Positions 48,831-56,440 of a stretch of 64,000 nt of DNA are shown here, piece after piece (position 1 is the stretch's first letter; the number at the start of each line of letters is the position of its first letter). The notes beneath the pieces are model-generated. The model saw only the letters and a list, made by a program, of their open reading frames with translations, was not told where the DNA came from and searched no databases. Source of the DNA: Actinomycetota bacterium (GTDB lineage Bacteria; Actinomycetota; Thermoleophilia; Miltoncostaeales; Miltoncostaeaceae); assembly GCA_016870155.1 (NCBI GenBank), contig VGCE01000003.1, positions 164,977-228,976 of the forward strand, given 5' to 3'. The position numbers and the translations under genes were made by a program.

Positions 48831-49269
48831 CGACCACGACCACCCGCCATTCGCATTCAGCACGCGCTTTCGCGTGGACTTAGCCGACACCGACGCCGGT
48901 GGGGTGGTGTACTTCGGGCGTTATGGGCGTTATCTCGAGCGCGCGGTCTTCGAGTATCGGCGCGCGGCCGGCGTGCCGGTGCTGGGCGAGCCCGGGCACC
49001 AGTTCATGGTGCGCTCCATGACCGTGGAGTACCACGCCCCCTTGCGGTTCGAGGACGAAATTGAGGCCTTCGTGCGTGTGAGCGCCGTCGGCACGACCAG
49101 CCACGCCATGGACGTGCGGTTCGAGCGCATCGATGCGCACGGCGCCGTGCACGTGGCCGACGCCCGCGCCGTGGTGGTGGGCGTGGAGTCGTGGGATGGC
49201 GGCGGCGCTACGCCCATGCCAGCGGCCTGGCGCGAGGCCATCGAGGCGTTCGAGGCCCGCACCCATTGA
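48820..49269 (+). CDS. YbgC-like acyl-CoA thioesterase (hotdog fold)
   Basis: A 149-aa 4HBT thioesterase. The active-site motif DLADTDAGGVVYFGRYGRYLE contains the catalytic Asp region of the YbgC/4-hydroxybenzoyl-CoA group, followed by the long hotdog helix. The TTG at 48820 has GGAGGGGA seven bases upstream and is preferred. ATG 48802 would overlap the SDR by 29 bases. The acyl-CoA substrate is unknown. The amidohydrolase gene overlaps its stop. Confidence 0.83.
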   Translation: MSASDHDHPPFAFSTRFRVDLADTDAGGVVYFGRYGRYLERAVFEYRRAAGVPVLGEPGHQFMVRSMTVEYHAPLRFEDEIEAFVRVSAVGTTSHAMDVRFERIDAHGAVHVADARAVVVGVESWDGGGATPMPAAWREAIEAFEARTH

Positions 49270-50117
49270 GCGGGCGCCTGCTGGGACAGCACGTCGCGCT
49301 GCTGCGGTCGGCGGGGGCCGATGTGGACGCCCTCGCGCGCATCGAGGAGTGGGCGCGCCGGTCGTTGGTGGTGCCGGCCGGCACCAAGGTGGTGGACGCC
49401 CATGTGCACCTGGGGGTTGACCGCGACGGCCACGCGCTCTTTGCGGGCGACCTCATCGCCGACATGGACGCCAACGGCATCCACCGCGCCGTGGTCTTCC
49501 CGGCCGACGAGCCGGGCCCGGACGGTGACTTCCGCGAGTCCAACGGGCGGGTGATCGAGGCGGCCGCCGTCCACCCCGAGCGGCTCATCCCCTTCTGCCG
49601 CGTCGATCCCGCGGTCGGGGCGGCCGCGGCCCTGGGTGAGGCCCGGTCGGGGGGCGCGCGCGGGCTCAAGCTGCATCCCGTGGCGCAGCGCTTCGCGCCC
49701 GAGGGCGAGAACTGCGTGGCCGTGGTGCGGCAGGCGACCGACCTCGGATGGCCGGTGCTCTTCCATGCCGGCTTCGGCGCGCGGGCGCTCGGGCCGGCGT
49801 TCGCCGGGCTGCTCGCGCAGGTCCCGGATGCCCGGCTCATCCTCGCCCACGGGGGCCGCGGCGACCACCGGGCGCTCGCGGCCGTGGCGGCGGCGTATCC
49901 GGAGGTGGTGTTCGACACCTCCATCGCGGCGCTGCCCGACCTGGCCACCCTGGCTCCCGAGCGCATCCTGTTCGGCACGGACCGCCCCTACGGCGACTAC
50001 GCCCAGGCCCTGCACCTGGTGGGGGCGGCCGCGCGCGTGGCAGGGTGGGACGCCACGGCGATGCATGGCGTGATGGGCGCCAACCTGCTGCGACTGCTCG
50101 GGGAGGGGGCGCTGTGA
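49266..50117 (+). CDS. Metal-dependent amidohydrolase (Amidohydrolase_2 barrel)
   Basis: TIM-barrel hydrolase or decarboxylase of 283 aa. Metal and active-site motifs are VVDAHVHLGVD (H-x-H), ARGLKLHPVAQRF, VLFHAGFG, LILAHGGRGDH and RILFGTDRPYGDY (final Asp). Start TTG 49266 overlaps the thioesterase stop (TTGA). The family includes decarboxylases and lactonases. The substrate cannot be named. Confidence 0.82.
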   Translation: MSGRLLGQHVALLRSAGADVDALARIEEWARRSLVVPAGTKVVDAHVHLGVDRDGHALFAGDLIADMDANGIHRAVVFPADEPGPDGDFRESNGRVIEAAAVHPERLIPFCRVDPAVGAAAALGEARSGGARGLKLHPVAQRFAPEGENCVAVVRQATDLGWPVLFHAGFGARALGPAFAGLLAQVPDARLILAHGGRGDHRALAAVAAAYPEVVFDTSIAALPDLATLAPERILFGTDRPYGDYAQALHLVGAAARVAGWDATAMHGVMGANLLRLLGEGAL

Positions 50118-50365
50118 GCGCCGCCGACGCCCTGCGGGTGGTCACCCTCGCCGCCCAGGCCGAGATGGCCCTGGTGCGGCGTGACGCCGTGGCGGGGCCG
50201 CTGCTGTCGCAGGCTGAGCGCGCGGCCGAAGGAATGCCCGCCGGCCCCCTGCTGGCCGAGGCCGCGGCGATGGTGCGCGGTGAGCCCGATAGCGAGGCCA
50301 TGCGGCAGGCGGCGCTCTCGCTGTGCCGCATGGCGCTGCAAGATGCGCAGGCCGACCTGCTGTGA
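50114..50365 (+). CDS. Small helical protein of unknown function
   Basis: An 83-aa, all-helical acidic protein (ADALRVVTLAAQAEMALVRR, EAMRQAALSLCRMALQDAQA). GTGA overlaps on both sides, with the amidohydrolase before and the SirB1-like gene after, show it is a genuine member of the operon. No family or motif is recognised. Confidence 0.62.
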   Translation: MSAADALRVVTLAAQAEMALVRRDAVAGPLLSQAERAAEGMPAGPLLAEAAAMVRGEPDSEAMRQAALSLCRMALQDAQADLL

Positions 50366-51147
50366 GCATGGAGAACCGTGCGCGGCTGGCCGAGGTGATG
50401 CGATCGGATGAGCCCGACCTGGCCGAGGCCAACCTGCTCATCGCCGCCGAGGGGCGCCCGGGCGTGGATCCCTCGCGGTGGCTCGCCGAGGTGGATCGCC
50501 TCGCCGACCTGGCAGGCCCCGACGACGCCTCGGCGGTATTCGAGCTGCTCAGGCAGGAGGGCTATGCGGGCGATGAGCGCACCTATGACGACCCGCGCAA
50601 CTCGTTCCTCGACCAGGTGATGCGCCGCAGGCGTGGACTTCCCATCGCGCTGTCCGCGCTTGCCATCGCCATCGGCCGCCGCACCGGCGCCCAGATCGTG
50701 GGCATCGCCGCGCCCGGGCACTACATCGTGGCCGAGCTCGCGGGCGGCCGCGTGCGCTACGTCGATCCCTTCCACGGCTGGGTGACGCGCTCGGTGGAGG
50801 AGATGTCCGGCATCGTCCACGACGCTGCGGGCGTGGACCTCGAGCCCGGCCACCTGGCCCCGGTGCCCGCGCAGGTGACCGTCACCCGCATGCTGCTCAA
50901 CCTGGAGGGCAGCTACCGCCGCCGCGCCCGCCCCGACGACATGCTGTGGTGCTGTGAGCTGCTGGCGCTGGTCAACCCCGAGGACCCGGCCCCGCGCGTG
51001 CGCATGGCCGAGGTGCTGGTGGAGCTCGGGCGCCCCGACGAGGCCGAGGCCCTGCTCGGCTCGCTGCTCACCACCACCCCGCCATCACTCGCCCTGCGCG
51101 TGGCCGAGTCGGTGCTGGACGACATCCGCGCCGCGCGGCTGAACTGA
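50362..51147 (+). CDS. SirB1-like transglutaminase-fold protein
   Basis: A 261-aa protein. The core has DPRNSFLDQVMRRRRGLPIA, LSALAIAIGRRTG, GIAAPGHYIVAELA and YVDPFHGWV, the SirB1 (Transglut_core2) pattern, followed by a TPR-like region (LLALVNPEDPAPRVRMAEVL). The usual cysteine protease Cys is not evident in the core. Function in other bacteria is unclear. Its stop lies at the edge of the REP-transposase element. Confidence 0.8.
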   Translation: MSMENRARLAEVMRSDEPDLAEANLLIAAEGRPGVDPSRWLAEVDRLADLAGPDDASAVFELLRQEGYAGDERTYDDPRNSFLDQVMRRRRGLPIALSALAIAIGRRTGAQIVGIAAPGHYIVAELAGGRVRYVDPFHGWVTRSVEEMSGIVHDAAGVDLEPGHLAPVPAQVTVTRMLLNLEGSYRRRARPDDMLWCCELLALVNPEDPAPRVRMAEVLVELGRPDEAEALLGSLLTTTPPSLALRVAESVLDDIRAARLN

Positions 51148-51854
51148 CCCCGGTGTCAGGCACTTAACCAAGCAGCGCGCCGTCGCTCGGGTCCGCCGCC
51201 TCGACGAGCTGCCGGATCCGCGCTCGGGCCTCCCGGGCATCGCGACCGATCAGGCTCAGCGTCCTGCTGAGGGCCAACGCCGCATCCGGAGTTCGCACTC
51301 CGATGAGTGCGGCGTAGCTGCTCCAGGGCCACTGCTCGGGGGTGCTGCACAAGTTGGCCTCCACGGGATTGCGGGCGATGTACCGCACGACGGCCGCGAT
51401 CTGTTGATCGGTAGTAACCGGGACGGCGTGAAAGCGCCCGCCGAACAGGTGACCCGAGGTGCCATGCCGTCGGTTGAAGCGCCTGACGTAGGCGCCCGAG
51501 AGATCCCGCATGCCTGCAGAGAGATCCTCGACCGGGGCATCAATGAGCAGGTGTACGTGGTTGGGCATGAGGCAGTACGAGAGCAGTGCCCAACCACGAT
51601 GCCGTCCCGTGAGATTCGCCTGCGTGAGGAAGCCCTGAAAGTCGGCCTCATCGGCAAAGATGTCCCGTCGGTCATTCCCGCGGTTCGTCACGTGATGCAG
51701 GTGCGCCGTGCTTTGCAGTCGTTGCGCTCGTCCCATGCACCGGACCCAATCGCGGGCGGGCCGCGCCGGGAAGGGCCCGCGCGCGAATCGTTTCCGGTAG
51801 GACGAGAGACGGCACGCACTGTCGTCGTGCTCGGTTAAGTGCCTGACACCGGGG
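51148..51854. mobile_element. REP-transposase element with perfect 22-bp terminal inverted repeats
   Basis: The 22-base left end 51148-51169 (CCCCGGTGTCAGGCACTT...) is repeated exactly in inverse at 51833-51854. Between lie a transposase gene and about 95 bases of presumed recognition sequence. The inner sequence is poorer in GC than its surroundings. The GTGTCAGGCAC core has the short palindromic look of REP-type sequences commonly found around these transposases. The element sits between the SirB1-like gene and the ferredoxin terminator, disrupting neither. No target-site duplication is obvious at the outer edges, in keeping with IS200-like mechanisms. Confidence 0.8.
51164..51736 (-). CDS. 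REP-associated tyrosine transposase (Y1_Tnp, IS200/IS605 type)
   Basis: A 190-aa HUH endonuclease. Family signature HHVTNRGNDRRDIF, the metal-binding H-x-H in YCLMPNHVHLLI and the catalytic tyrosine in SGAYVRRFNRRHGTSGHLFGGRF are present, with VVRYIARNPVEANLC near the end. Tyr and both His are intact, so it may be active. The TAA stop lies inside the left inverted repeat. It resembles RayT proteins that move REP hairpins. Base composition is lower in GC than neighbours. Confidence 0.9.
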   Translation of the reverse strand: MGRAQRLQSTAHLHHVTNRGNDRRDIFADEADFQGFLTQANLTGRHRGWALLSYCLMPNHVHLLIDAPVEDLSAGMRDLSGAYVRRFNRRHGTSGHLFGGRFHAVPVTTDQQIAAVVRYIARNPVEANLCSTPEQWPWSSYAALIGVRTPDAALALSRTLSLIGRDAREARARIRQLVEAADPSDGALLG

Positions 51855-51868
51855 TTCGCCCAAAACGA

Positions 51869-51894
51869 CGAAGGGCGCCCTCAGGCGCCCTTCG
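51869..51894 (-). terminator. Intrinsic terminator of the ferredoxin gene
   Basis: Perfect 11-bp stem, arm CGAAGGGCGCC (51869-51879) with 51884-51894, loop CTCA. On the minus strand it is followed by TCGTCGTTTTG, a T-rich tail. It ends the ferredoxin transcript. Confidence 0.8.
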
Positions 51895-51915
51895 CGACTC
51901 CTATCGCGATGTGGT

Positions 51916-52227
51916 CTAGCCGCGCGAGGCGAGGAACTCCTTGACCATCGACTCGCCGGCGTCGGCGCCCTGCTCGTAGTAGACGCGGTTGATCTCCTTG
52001 AAGACCTCCCACTGGGCGGGCACGTCATCCTCGGCCATCGTGGCGTCCACCGGGCAGGCCTCGACGCAGGCGTCGCAGTCGATGCACTCTGACGGGTCGA
52101 TGTAGAGCATCGTGGCGGTGTCGGAACCCTCCTCGCCCGGGGCGGGGTGGATGCAGTCGACCGGGCACACGTCCGCGCACGAGGTGTCCTTGGTGCCGAT
52201 GCAGGGCTCGGTGATGATGTAGGTCAA
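51916..52227 (-). CDS. fdxA: Seven-iron (3Fe-4S/4Fe-4S) ferredoxin
   Basis: A 103-aa ferredoxin of the mycobacterial FdxA type. The N-terminus TYIITEPCIGTKDTSCADVC is the usual one, and the second cluster motif is CIDCDACVEACPVDA. The second ligand set gives a 4Fe-4S cluster, and the first a 3Fe-4S cluster. TTG 52227 is the start: GGAG lies six bases upstream and homologues begin at this residue. It is separated by about 60 bases from mrp. Confidence 0.92.
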   Translation of the reverse strand: MTYIITEPCIGTKDTSCADVCPVDCIHPAPGEEGSDTATMLYIDPSECIDCDACVEACPVDATMAEDDVPAQWEVFKEINRVYYEQGADAGESMVKEFLASRG

Positions 52228-52287
52228 CGGAGTCTCCTCAGGCGATCGCCTCACGGGCACGCGCGCACCCGCACTACGCGGCGGAGT

Positions 52288-53391
52288 CTACCGGGTGGCG
52301 AGGGGGATGCCCGGTGTCCGGGGCACCCCCACGGCCTCGGCCACGGCGCGGGCGATCTGCGCCAGCGCCTGCCCGGCGGGGCTGTCGCGGCGGGCGGCCA
52401 CCACGGGCAGGCCGTCGTCCCCGGCGCGGGCCACATCCGACTCCAGCGGCACCTGGCCGATGAGCGGCACGCCCAGGTCGGCGGCCAGCGCCGCGCCCCC
52501 GCCGCCCGAGAACACCTCGTAGCGCTCGCCGGTATCGGGAGCCACGAACCACGACATGTTCTCCACCACGCCGATCACCGGAAGCTCCACGCGGTCGGCC
52601 ATGGCGGCCGCTCGGCGGGCCACGCGTTGCGCCGTGAGCTGCGGGGTGGTGACCACCAGCACCTGCGCGGCCGGCAACAACTGGGCCAGCGACAGCGACA
52701 CGTCGCCGGTACCCGGGGGGAGGTCCACCAGCAGCACGTCGGGCTCGTCCCAGAACACCTCGGTCACGAACGACGTGAGTGCCTTGTGCAGCATGGGCCC
52801 GCGCCAGATCACCGGGTTGTCATCGGCGGTCATGAATCCGATGCTCATCAGCCGCACGCCGTGGCTCTCGACCGGGATGATCAGGTCGTCGAGCATCACC
52901 GGCTGCTGGGTGGCGCCCATCATGCGGGGGATCGAGTAGCCGTACACGTCGGCGTCGAGCAGCCCCACCGTGTGCCCTGCGGCGGCCATCGCCACCGCGA
53001 GGTTGCACGTGATGCTCGACTTGCCCACGCCGCCCTTGCCGGATGCCACGAGGATCACCTTGGTGCGCGAGTCGGCCGTGAACGGGCTGTCCTTGCGCGG
53101 ACCCCCGATGATCGACTCGCGCACGCCGGCGCGCTCCTCGTCGGTCATGGTGTCGAGCCCCACCTGCACGCCCTCCACGCCCGGCAGCACGGCCACGGCC
53201 TCGCTCACCCGGCGCTGGATCTCGGCCTTCAGCGGGCAGCCCGCCACCGTGAGCTTGATGGTGATGGCCACGCGCGCGCGGTCCACATTCACCGACCCCA
53301 CCATGCCGAGCGCCACGATGCTGCGGTGCAGCTCGGGGTCGAGCACCTGGTCAAGCGCGGCGATCACCTCATCGCGTGTCGGCCCGCTCAC
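52288..53391 (-). CDS. Mrp/ApbC-type Fe-S carrier ATPase
   Basis: A 367-aa cytoplasmic ATPase that carries Fe-S clusters. The N-terminal MIP18 domain (RDEVIAALDQVLDPELHRS, VAGCPLKAEI) is followed by a P-loop domain with the deviant Walker A VASGKGGVGKSSI, LLDADVYGYSIPRMMG and DVLLVDLPPGTGDVSLS. The cluster-binding CxxC of many Mrp proteins is not evident. The GTG start overlaps the MBL gene stop (GTGA). It fits with the suf operon and the neighbouring ferredoxin. Confidence 0.88.
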   Translation of the reverse strand: MSGPTRDEVIAALDQVLDPELHRSIVALGMVGSVNVDRARVAITIKLTVAGCPLKAEIQRRVSEAVAVLPGVEGVQVGLDTMTDEERAGVRESIIGGPRKDSPFTADSRTKVILVASGKGGVGKSSITCNLAVAMAAAGHTVGLLDADVYGYSIPRMMGATQQPVMLDDLIIPVESHGVRLMSIGFMTADDNPVIWRGPMLHKALTSFVTEVFWDEPDVLLVDLPPGTGDVSLSLAQLLPAAQVLVVTTPQLTAQRVARRAAAMADRVELPVIGVVENMSWFVAPDTGERYEVFSGGGGAALAADLGVPLIGQVPLESDVARAGDDGLPVVAARRDSPAGQALAQIARAVAEAVGVPRTPGIPLATR

Positions 53392-54023
53392 ATGAACACC
53401 CGCGCGTAGGGCTCGGCCTGGGCCAGCGTGACGCCCCAGCGGTCGTGGCCCGGGTAGATGACGGTGTCGCCGGGGAGCTCGTCGAGTACCCGCATGAGCG
53501 ATCGCACCATGTCGTCGTGGTTGCTTCCCGGGAAGTCCGTGCGGCCGATTCCCATCGCGAAGATGAGATCGCCCACCATGGCCTGGCCCGTGCTGGCGTC
53601 GTACGCCACCTGGCACCCGGGCGAGTGCCCCGGGGTGGCCACGATCTGCAGCGTCAGGTCGCCGCAGGTGATGGTGTCGCCGTCCTCGAGGATCGCCGCG
53701 GGCGTGACCCCCGGCGTGGGCGGCGGGTTGCCGAACAGCGCGGGGTTGAACGGCGCGGGGGCGGCCAGCCAGCCTTCGTCGCCGCGGCCGATCCACACGG
53801 GGATCCCCTGCGCGTCCCATACGTGGTTCTCCACCACGTGGTCCCAGTGGCCGTGGGTGTCGAGCACGGCAACGGGATCTACCGCCATCGCAGCCAGGGT
53901 CTCGGCCACCCAGCGGCTGCTTCCCGCCGCCGGGTCGACGATGAGGGCGCTGCCGCCCTCGCGGTCGGCCACCACGTAGGTGTTGGTGGCCACGGGTCCG
54001 AAGGTGCCTCCGCGAACGATCAT
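53388..54023 (-). CDS. MBL-fold hydrolase, glyoxalase II-like
   Basis: A 211-aa metallo-beta-lactamase-fold enzyme. THGHWDHVVEN (H-x-H-x-D-H), TPGHSPGCQVAYD, GDLIFAMGIGRTDFPGS and YPGHDRWG give the full dinuclear metal site of glyoxalase II-like hydrolases. A thioester or lactone substrate is likely. ATG 54023 follows a TACCTT hexamer by seven bases, so the mRNA is probably leaderless. The gene is divergent from the RpiB-like gene. Confidence 0.86.
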   Translation of the reverse strand: MIVRGGTFGPVATNTYVVADREGGSALIVDPAAGSSRWVAETLAAMAVDPVAVLDTHGHWDHVVENHVWDAQGIPVWIGRGDEGWLAAPAPFNPALFGNPPPTPGVTPAAILEDGDTITCGDLTLQIVATPGHSPGCQVAYDASTGQAMVGDLIFAMGIGRTDFPGSNHDDMVRSLMRVLDELPGDTVIYPGHDRWGVTLAQAEPYARVFM

Positions 54024-54030
54024 GCGCGGC

Positions 54031-54036
54031 AAGGTA
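54031..54036 (-). promoter_or_regulatory. -10 element, leaderless start at 54023
   Basis: TACCTT on the minus strand, seven bases upstream of the ATG. It is back to back with the -10 at 54052-54057. Confidence 0.5.
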
Positions 54037-54051
54037 GCGCCCCCGCGCAGG

Positions 54052-54057
54052 TATCAT
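54052..54057 (+). promoter_or_regulatory. -10 element, leaderless start at 54064
   Basis: TATCAT six bases upstream of ATG 54064. Only 40 bases separate the two divergent start codons, so the promoters face away from each other at close range. Confidence 0.5.
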
Positions 54058-54063
54058 GGAGCC

Positions 54064-54504
54064 ATGCGGATCGCCGTGGGGTCGGACATGCGTGAGCCCG
54101 TCACCGATGCGGTGATCGCGTGGCTGCGCGAGCAGGGTCACGAGCTCGTGCTGATCGGCCCGCTCGTGGATGGCGACGAGACCGAGTGGGCCGAGGCCAG
54201 CGCGGCCACGGCCCGCGCGGTGACTGATGGCGGGGCGGACGCCGCGGTGCTGTTCTGCTGGAGCGGTACCGGCGCGTGCATCGCCGCCAACAAGGTGGCC
54301 GGTGCGCGCGCCGCGCTGTGCGGTGACGCCGAGACCGCCCGGCTGGCCCGCAAGTACAACCACGCCAACGTGCTCGTGATGAGCATGCGCGCCACCTCGC
54401 CGGCCATCGCCATCGAGACCACCGAGGCCTTCCTTTATGCCCCGTGGGGCGAGGACGACTTCGACATCCGCAACGTGCGCACCGTGGATGCGATCGGGGG
54501 CTGA
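54064..54504 (+). CDS. RpiB/LacAB-family sugar-phosphate isomerase
   Basis: A 146-aa protein of the ribose-5-phosphate isomerase B type. Active-site features are VGSDMREPVTDAV, FCWSGTGACIAANKVAGARAA (Cys and anion hole) and RKYNHANVLVMSMR. The usual GCGTG-type motif reads CWSGTG here. It could interconvert pentose phosphates or another sugar phosphate. The surface protein gene starts one base after its stop. Confidence 0.85.
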   Translation: MRIAVGSDMREPVTDAVIAWLREQGHELVLIGPLVDGDETEWAEASAATARAVTDGGADAAVLFCWSGTGACIAANKVAGARAALCGDAETARLARKYNHANVLVMSMRATSPAIAIETTEAFLYAPWGEDDFDIRNVRTVDAIGG

Positions 54505-54505
54505 C

Positions 54506-56410
54506 ATGAGGGCCGGCCGCCTCATCGGCCGGGCCATCCTGGCGCTGGTGGTGCTGCTCGCCGCCGGCGCCACCGCCCACGCGGGAAGCCTGTGGTGGAC
54601 CAACATCGTCGCGGCCACGCACTCCATCGGCAAGTCGGGCCTCGACGGCAGCTCGCCGGTGTCGCCCTTCATCCTCACATCCGGTGACCCGTATGGGCTC
54701 TACGTGGCGTCCGACTATGTCTACTGGACCAACTACAACGCCGGCACCATCGCGCGCTCGGCCCTCGACGGATCGAAGCGCACCGATGCGTTCATCTCGG
54801 GCGCCTCGGGCCCCGCCGACGTGTTCGTGGACGACGGCTTCATCTACTGGGCCAACAGCGGGTCGAACTCCATCGGGCGCGCGCGCCGCGACGGCACCGG
54901 CGTGGACCAGTCGTTCGTCACCGGCACCCGGTCGTCGGCCACCGTGTGGGCCGACGCAGACTACGTGTACTGGGGCAACGGCAGCTTCTCGGGCGCGTCG
55001 AGCATCGGCCGCGCGAACATCGACGGCACCGGCGTAAGCCAGAACTGGCTGGTACACCCCGGGGTGAGGTCGCCCGCCACCGTGGTGACGGACGAGCGAT
55101 TCCTCTACTGGACCAACTCGGGTGGGGCAGCGACCATCGGGCGGGCGCGCCTCGACGGCACCGGGGTGAACGGCGCCTTCATCCAGGCCGGGCCGGCAGG
55201 TTCGCTGCCCAACGGGCTCGACCTCAGCGGCCAGTTCATCTACTGGTCGCTCTTCAGCACCAACGAGATCGGGCGGGCCCAGCTCGATGGCTCGCCGGTG
55301 GTGCTGCCCCTCGTGGCAGCGCCGAGCTCGCGCACGCAGGGCCCGGGCAGCATGTCGGTCTCGCAGTACCTGCTGCAGGTCATCCGCACGGGCCAGGGCA
55401 CCGTGACCTCGCTGCCCCCGGGTATCGCCTGCGGCACCGACTGCGAGGACGAGTACGCGGACGCCACCACGGTCACGCTCGACGCCACCCCCGCCGACCA
55501 GTCGCAGTTCGCGGGCTGGAGCGGACCGTGCAGCGGGCTCGGCAAATGCGTGGTGATCGTGAATGCGCCCATCACGGCGCGGGCGGCCTTCTCGCCCCTG
55601 CCGCCGAGCAGCCCGGTGCTGACGGTGTCGACTACCGGCCCCGGCGTGGTCACCTCGCAGCCGGGGGGCATCGCATGCGGTGCCGACTGCCGGCAGTCGT
55701 TCGCCCCCGGCACCACCGTGACGCTGACGGCCACGCCGTCGGAAGGCGCGGCATTCACCGGCTGGCAGGGCGCGTGCGCGGGCACCGGCGGCCCGTGCAC
55801 GGTGCCGATGAGCCAGTCGCGCGCGGTGTCGGCCACCTTCGCCGCCATCACGGGGAGTCCCGTGCTGTCGGTGAGCCTGCAGGGCACCGGCCACGGGGTG
55901 GTCACCTCGCAGCCCGCGGGCATCGCCTGCGGGGCCAACTGCCAACAAACCTACCCGACCGGCACGGCGCTCATGCTCACCGCCGACCCGAGCCCGGGGT
56001 CGGTGTTCTCGAGGTGGGGAGGCACGTGCGCGGGAGGCGCCACCACCTGCGCGGTGCCGATGAGCGCCGCACGGTCGGTGACCGCCACATTCGTGCCCGA
56101 CAACCGCTTCACCATCCGCACGCCGCGCAGCACGCCCCGTGCCTTCCAGGAGTCCGTGCGGGTACCGGGTCCCGGGCGCATCACCGTGGTGGCGCGTCGC
56201 ACGGCCAGGGGCATGAAGGGCACCGCCTGCTCGGTGCGACGCAGCGCGCGCCGCGCCACCACCCTCAGGGTGTCGTGCACGCTCACCGCCCGCACGCGCG
56301 CGCTGCGCACGCAGGCCCGGGTGCGCGTGTCGGTGAAGACCACCTACACGCCCACCGGGGGATCCGCGCGCGCCATCACCCAGAAGCGTGTGCTGTCGCG
56401 CACGAGGTGA
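54506..56410 (+). CDS. Secreted beta-propeller protein with three InlB-like cysteine repeats
   Basis: A 634-aa exported protein. Signal peptide 1-27 (AILALVVLLAAGATAHAG). Residues about 30-290 contain six blade-like repeats (DYVYWTNYNAGTIARSALDG, GFIYWANSGSNSIGRARRDG and so on), a virginiamycin-B-lyase-like propeller. Then come three repeats of about 75 residues of the InlB B-repeat type (GTVTSLPPGIACGTDC, GVVTSQPGGIACGADC, GVVTSQPAGIACGANC), each with four cysteines. The end is a basic beta domain (SVRVPGPGRITVVARR, TTYTPTGGSAR) also found at 5430-5768. It is likely a surface protein; the binding partner is unknown. Confidence 0.82.
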   Translation: MRAGRLIGRAILALVVLLAAGATAHAGSLWWTNIVAATHSIGKSGLDGSSPVSPFILTSGDPYGLYVASDYVYWTNYNAGTIARSALDGSKRTDAFISGASGPADVFVDDGFIYWANSGSNSIGRARRDGTGVDQSFVTGTRSSATVWADADYVYWGNGSFSGASSIGRANIDGTGVSQNWLVHPGVRSPATVVTDERFLYWTNSGGAATIGRARLDGTGVNGAFIQAGPAGSLPNGLDLSGQFIYWSLFSTNEIGRAQLDGSPVVLPLVAAPSSRTQGPGSMSVSQYLLQVIRTGQGTVTSLPPGIACGTDCEDEYADATTVTLDATPADQSQFAGWSGPCSGLGKCVVIVNAPITARAAFSPLPPSSPVLTVSTTGPGVVTSQPGGIACGADCRQSFAPGTTVTLTATPSEGAAFTGWQGACAGTGGPCTVPMSQSRAVSATFAAITGSPVLSVSLQGTGHGVVTSQPAGIACGANCQQTYPTGTALMLTADPSPGSVFSRWGGTCAGGATTCAVPMSAARSVTATFVPDNRFTIRTPRSTPRAFQESVRVPGPGRITVVARRTARGMKGTACSVRRSARRATTLRVSCTLTARTRALRTQARVRVSVKTTYTPTGGSARAITQKRVLSRTR

Positions 56411-56440
56411 CGCCCCCGCCGCGCATCAGGTGACGCCCCG

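Noticed and set aside
56405..56439. Direct repeat AGGTGACGCCCC (56405-56416 and 56428-56439)
   Set aside because: Twelve bases repeated once around a stop codon; no mobile-element or regulatory context, so probably local duplication.
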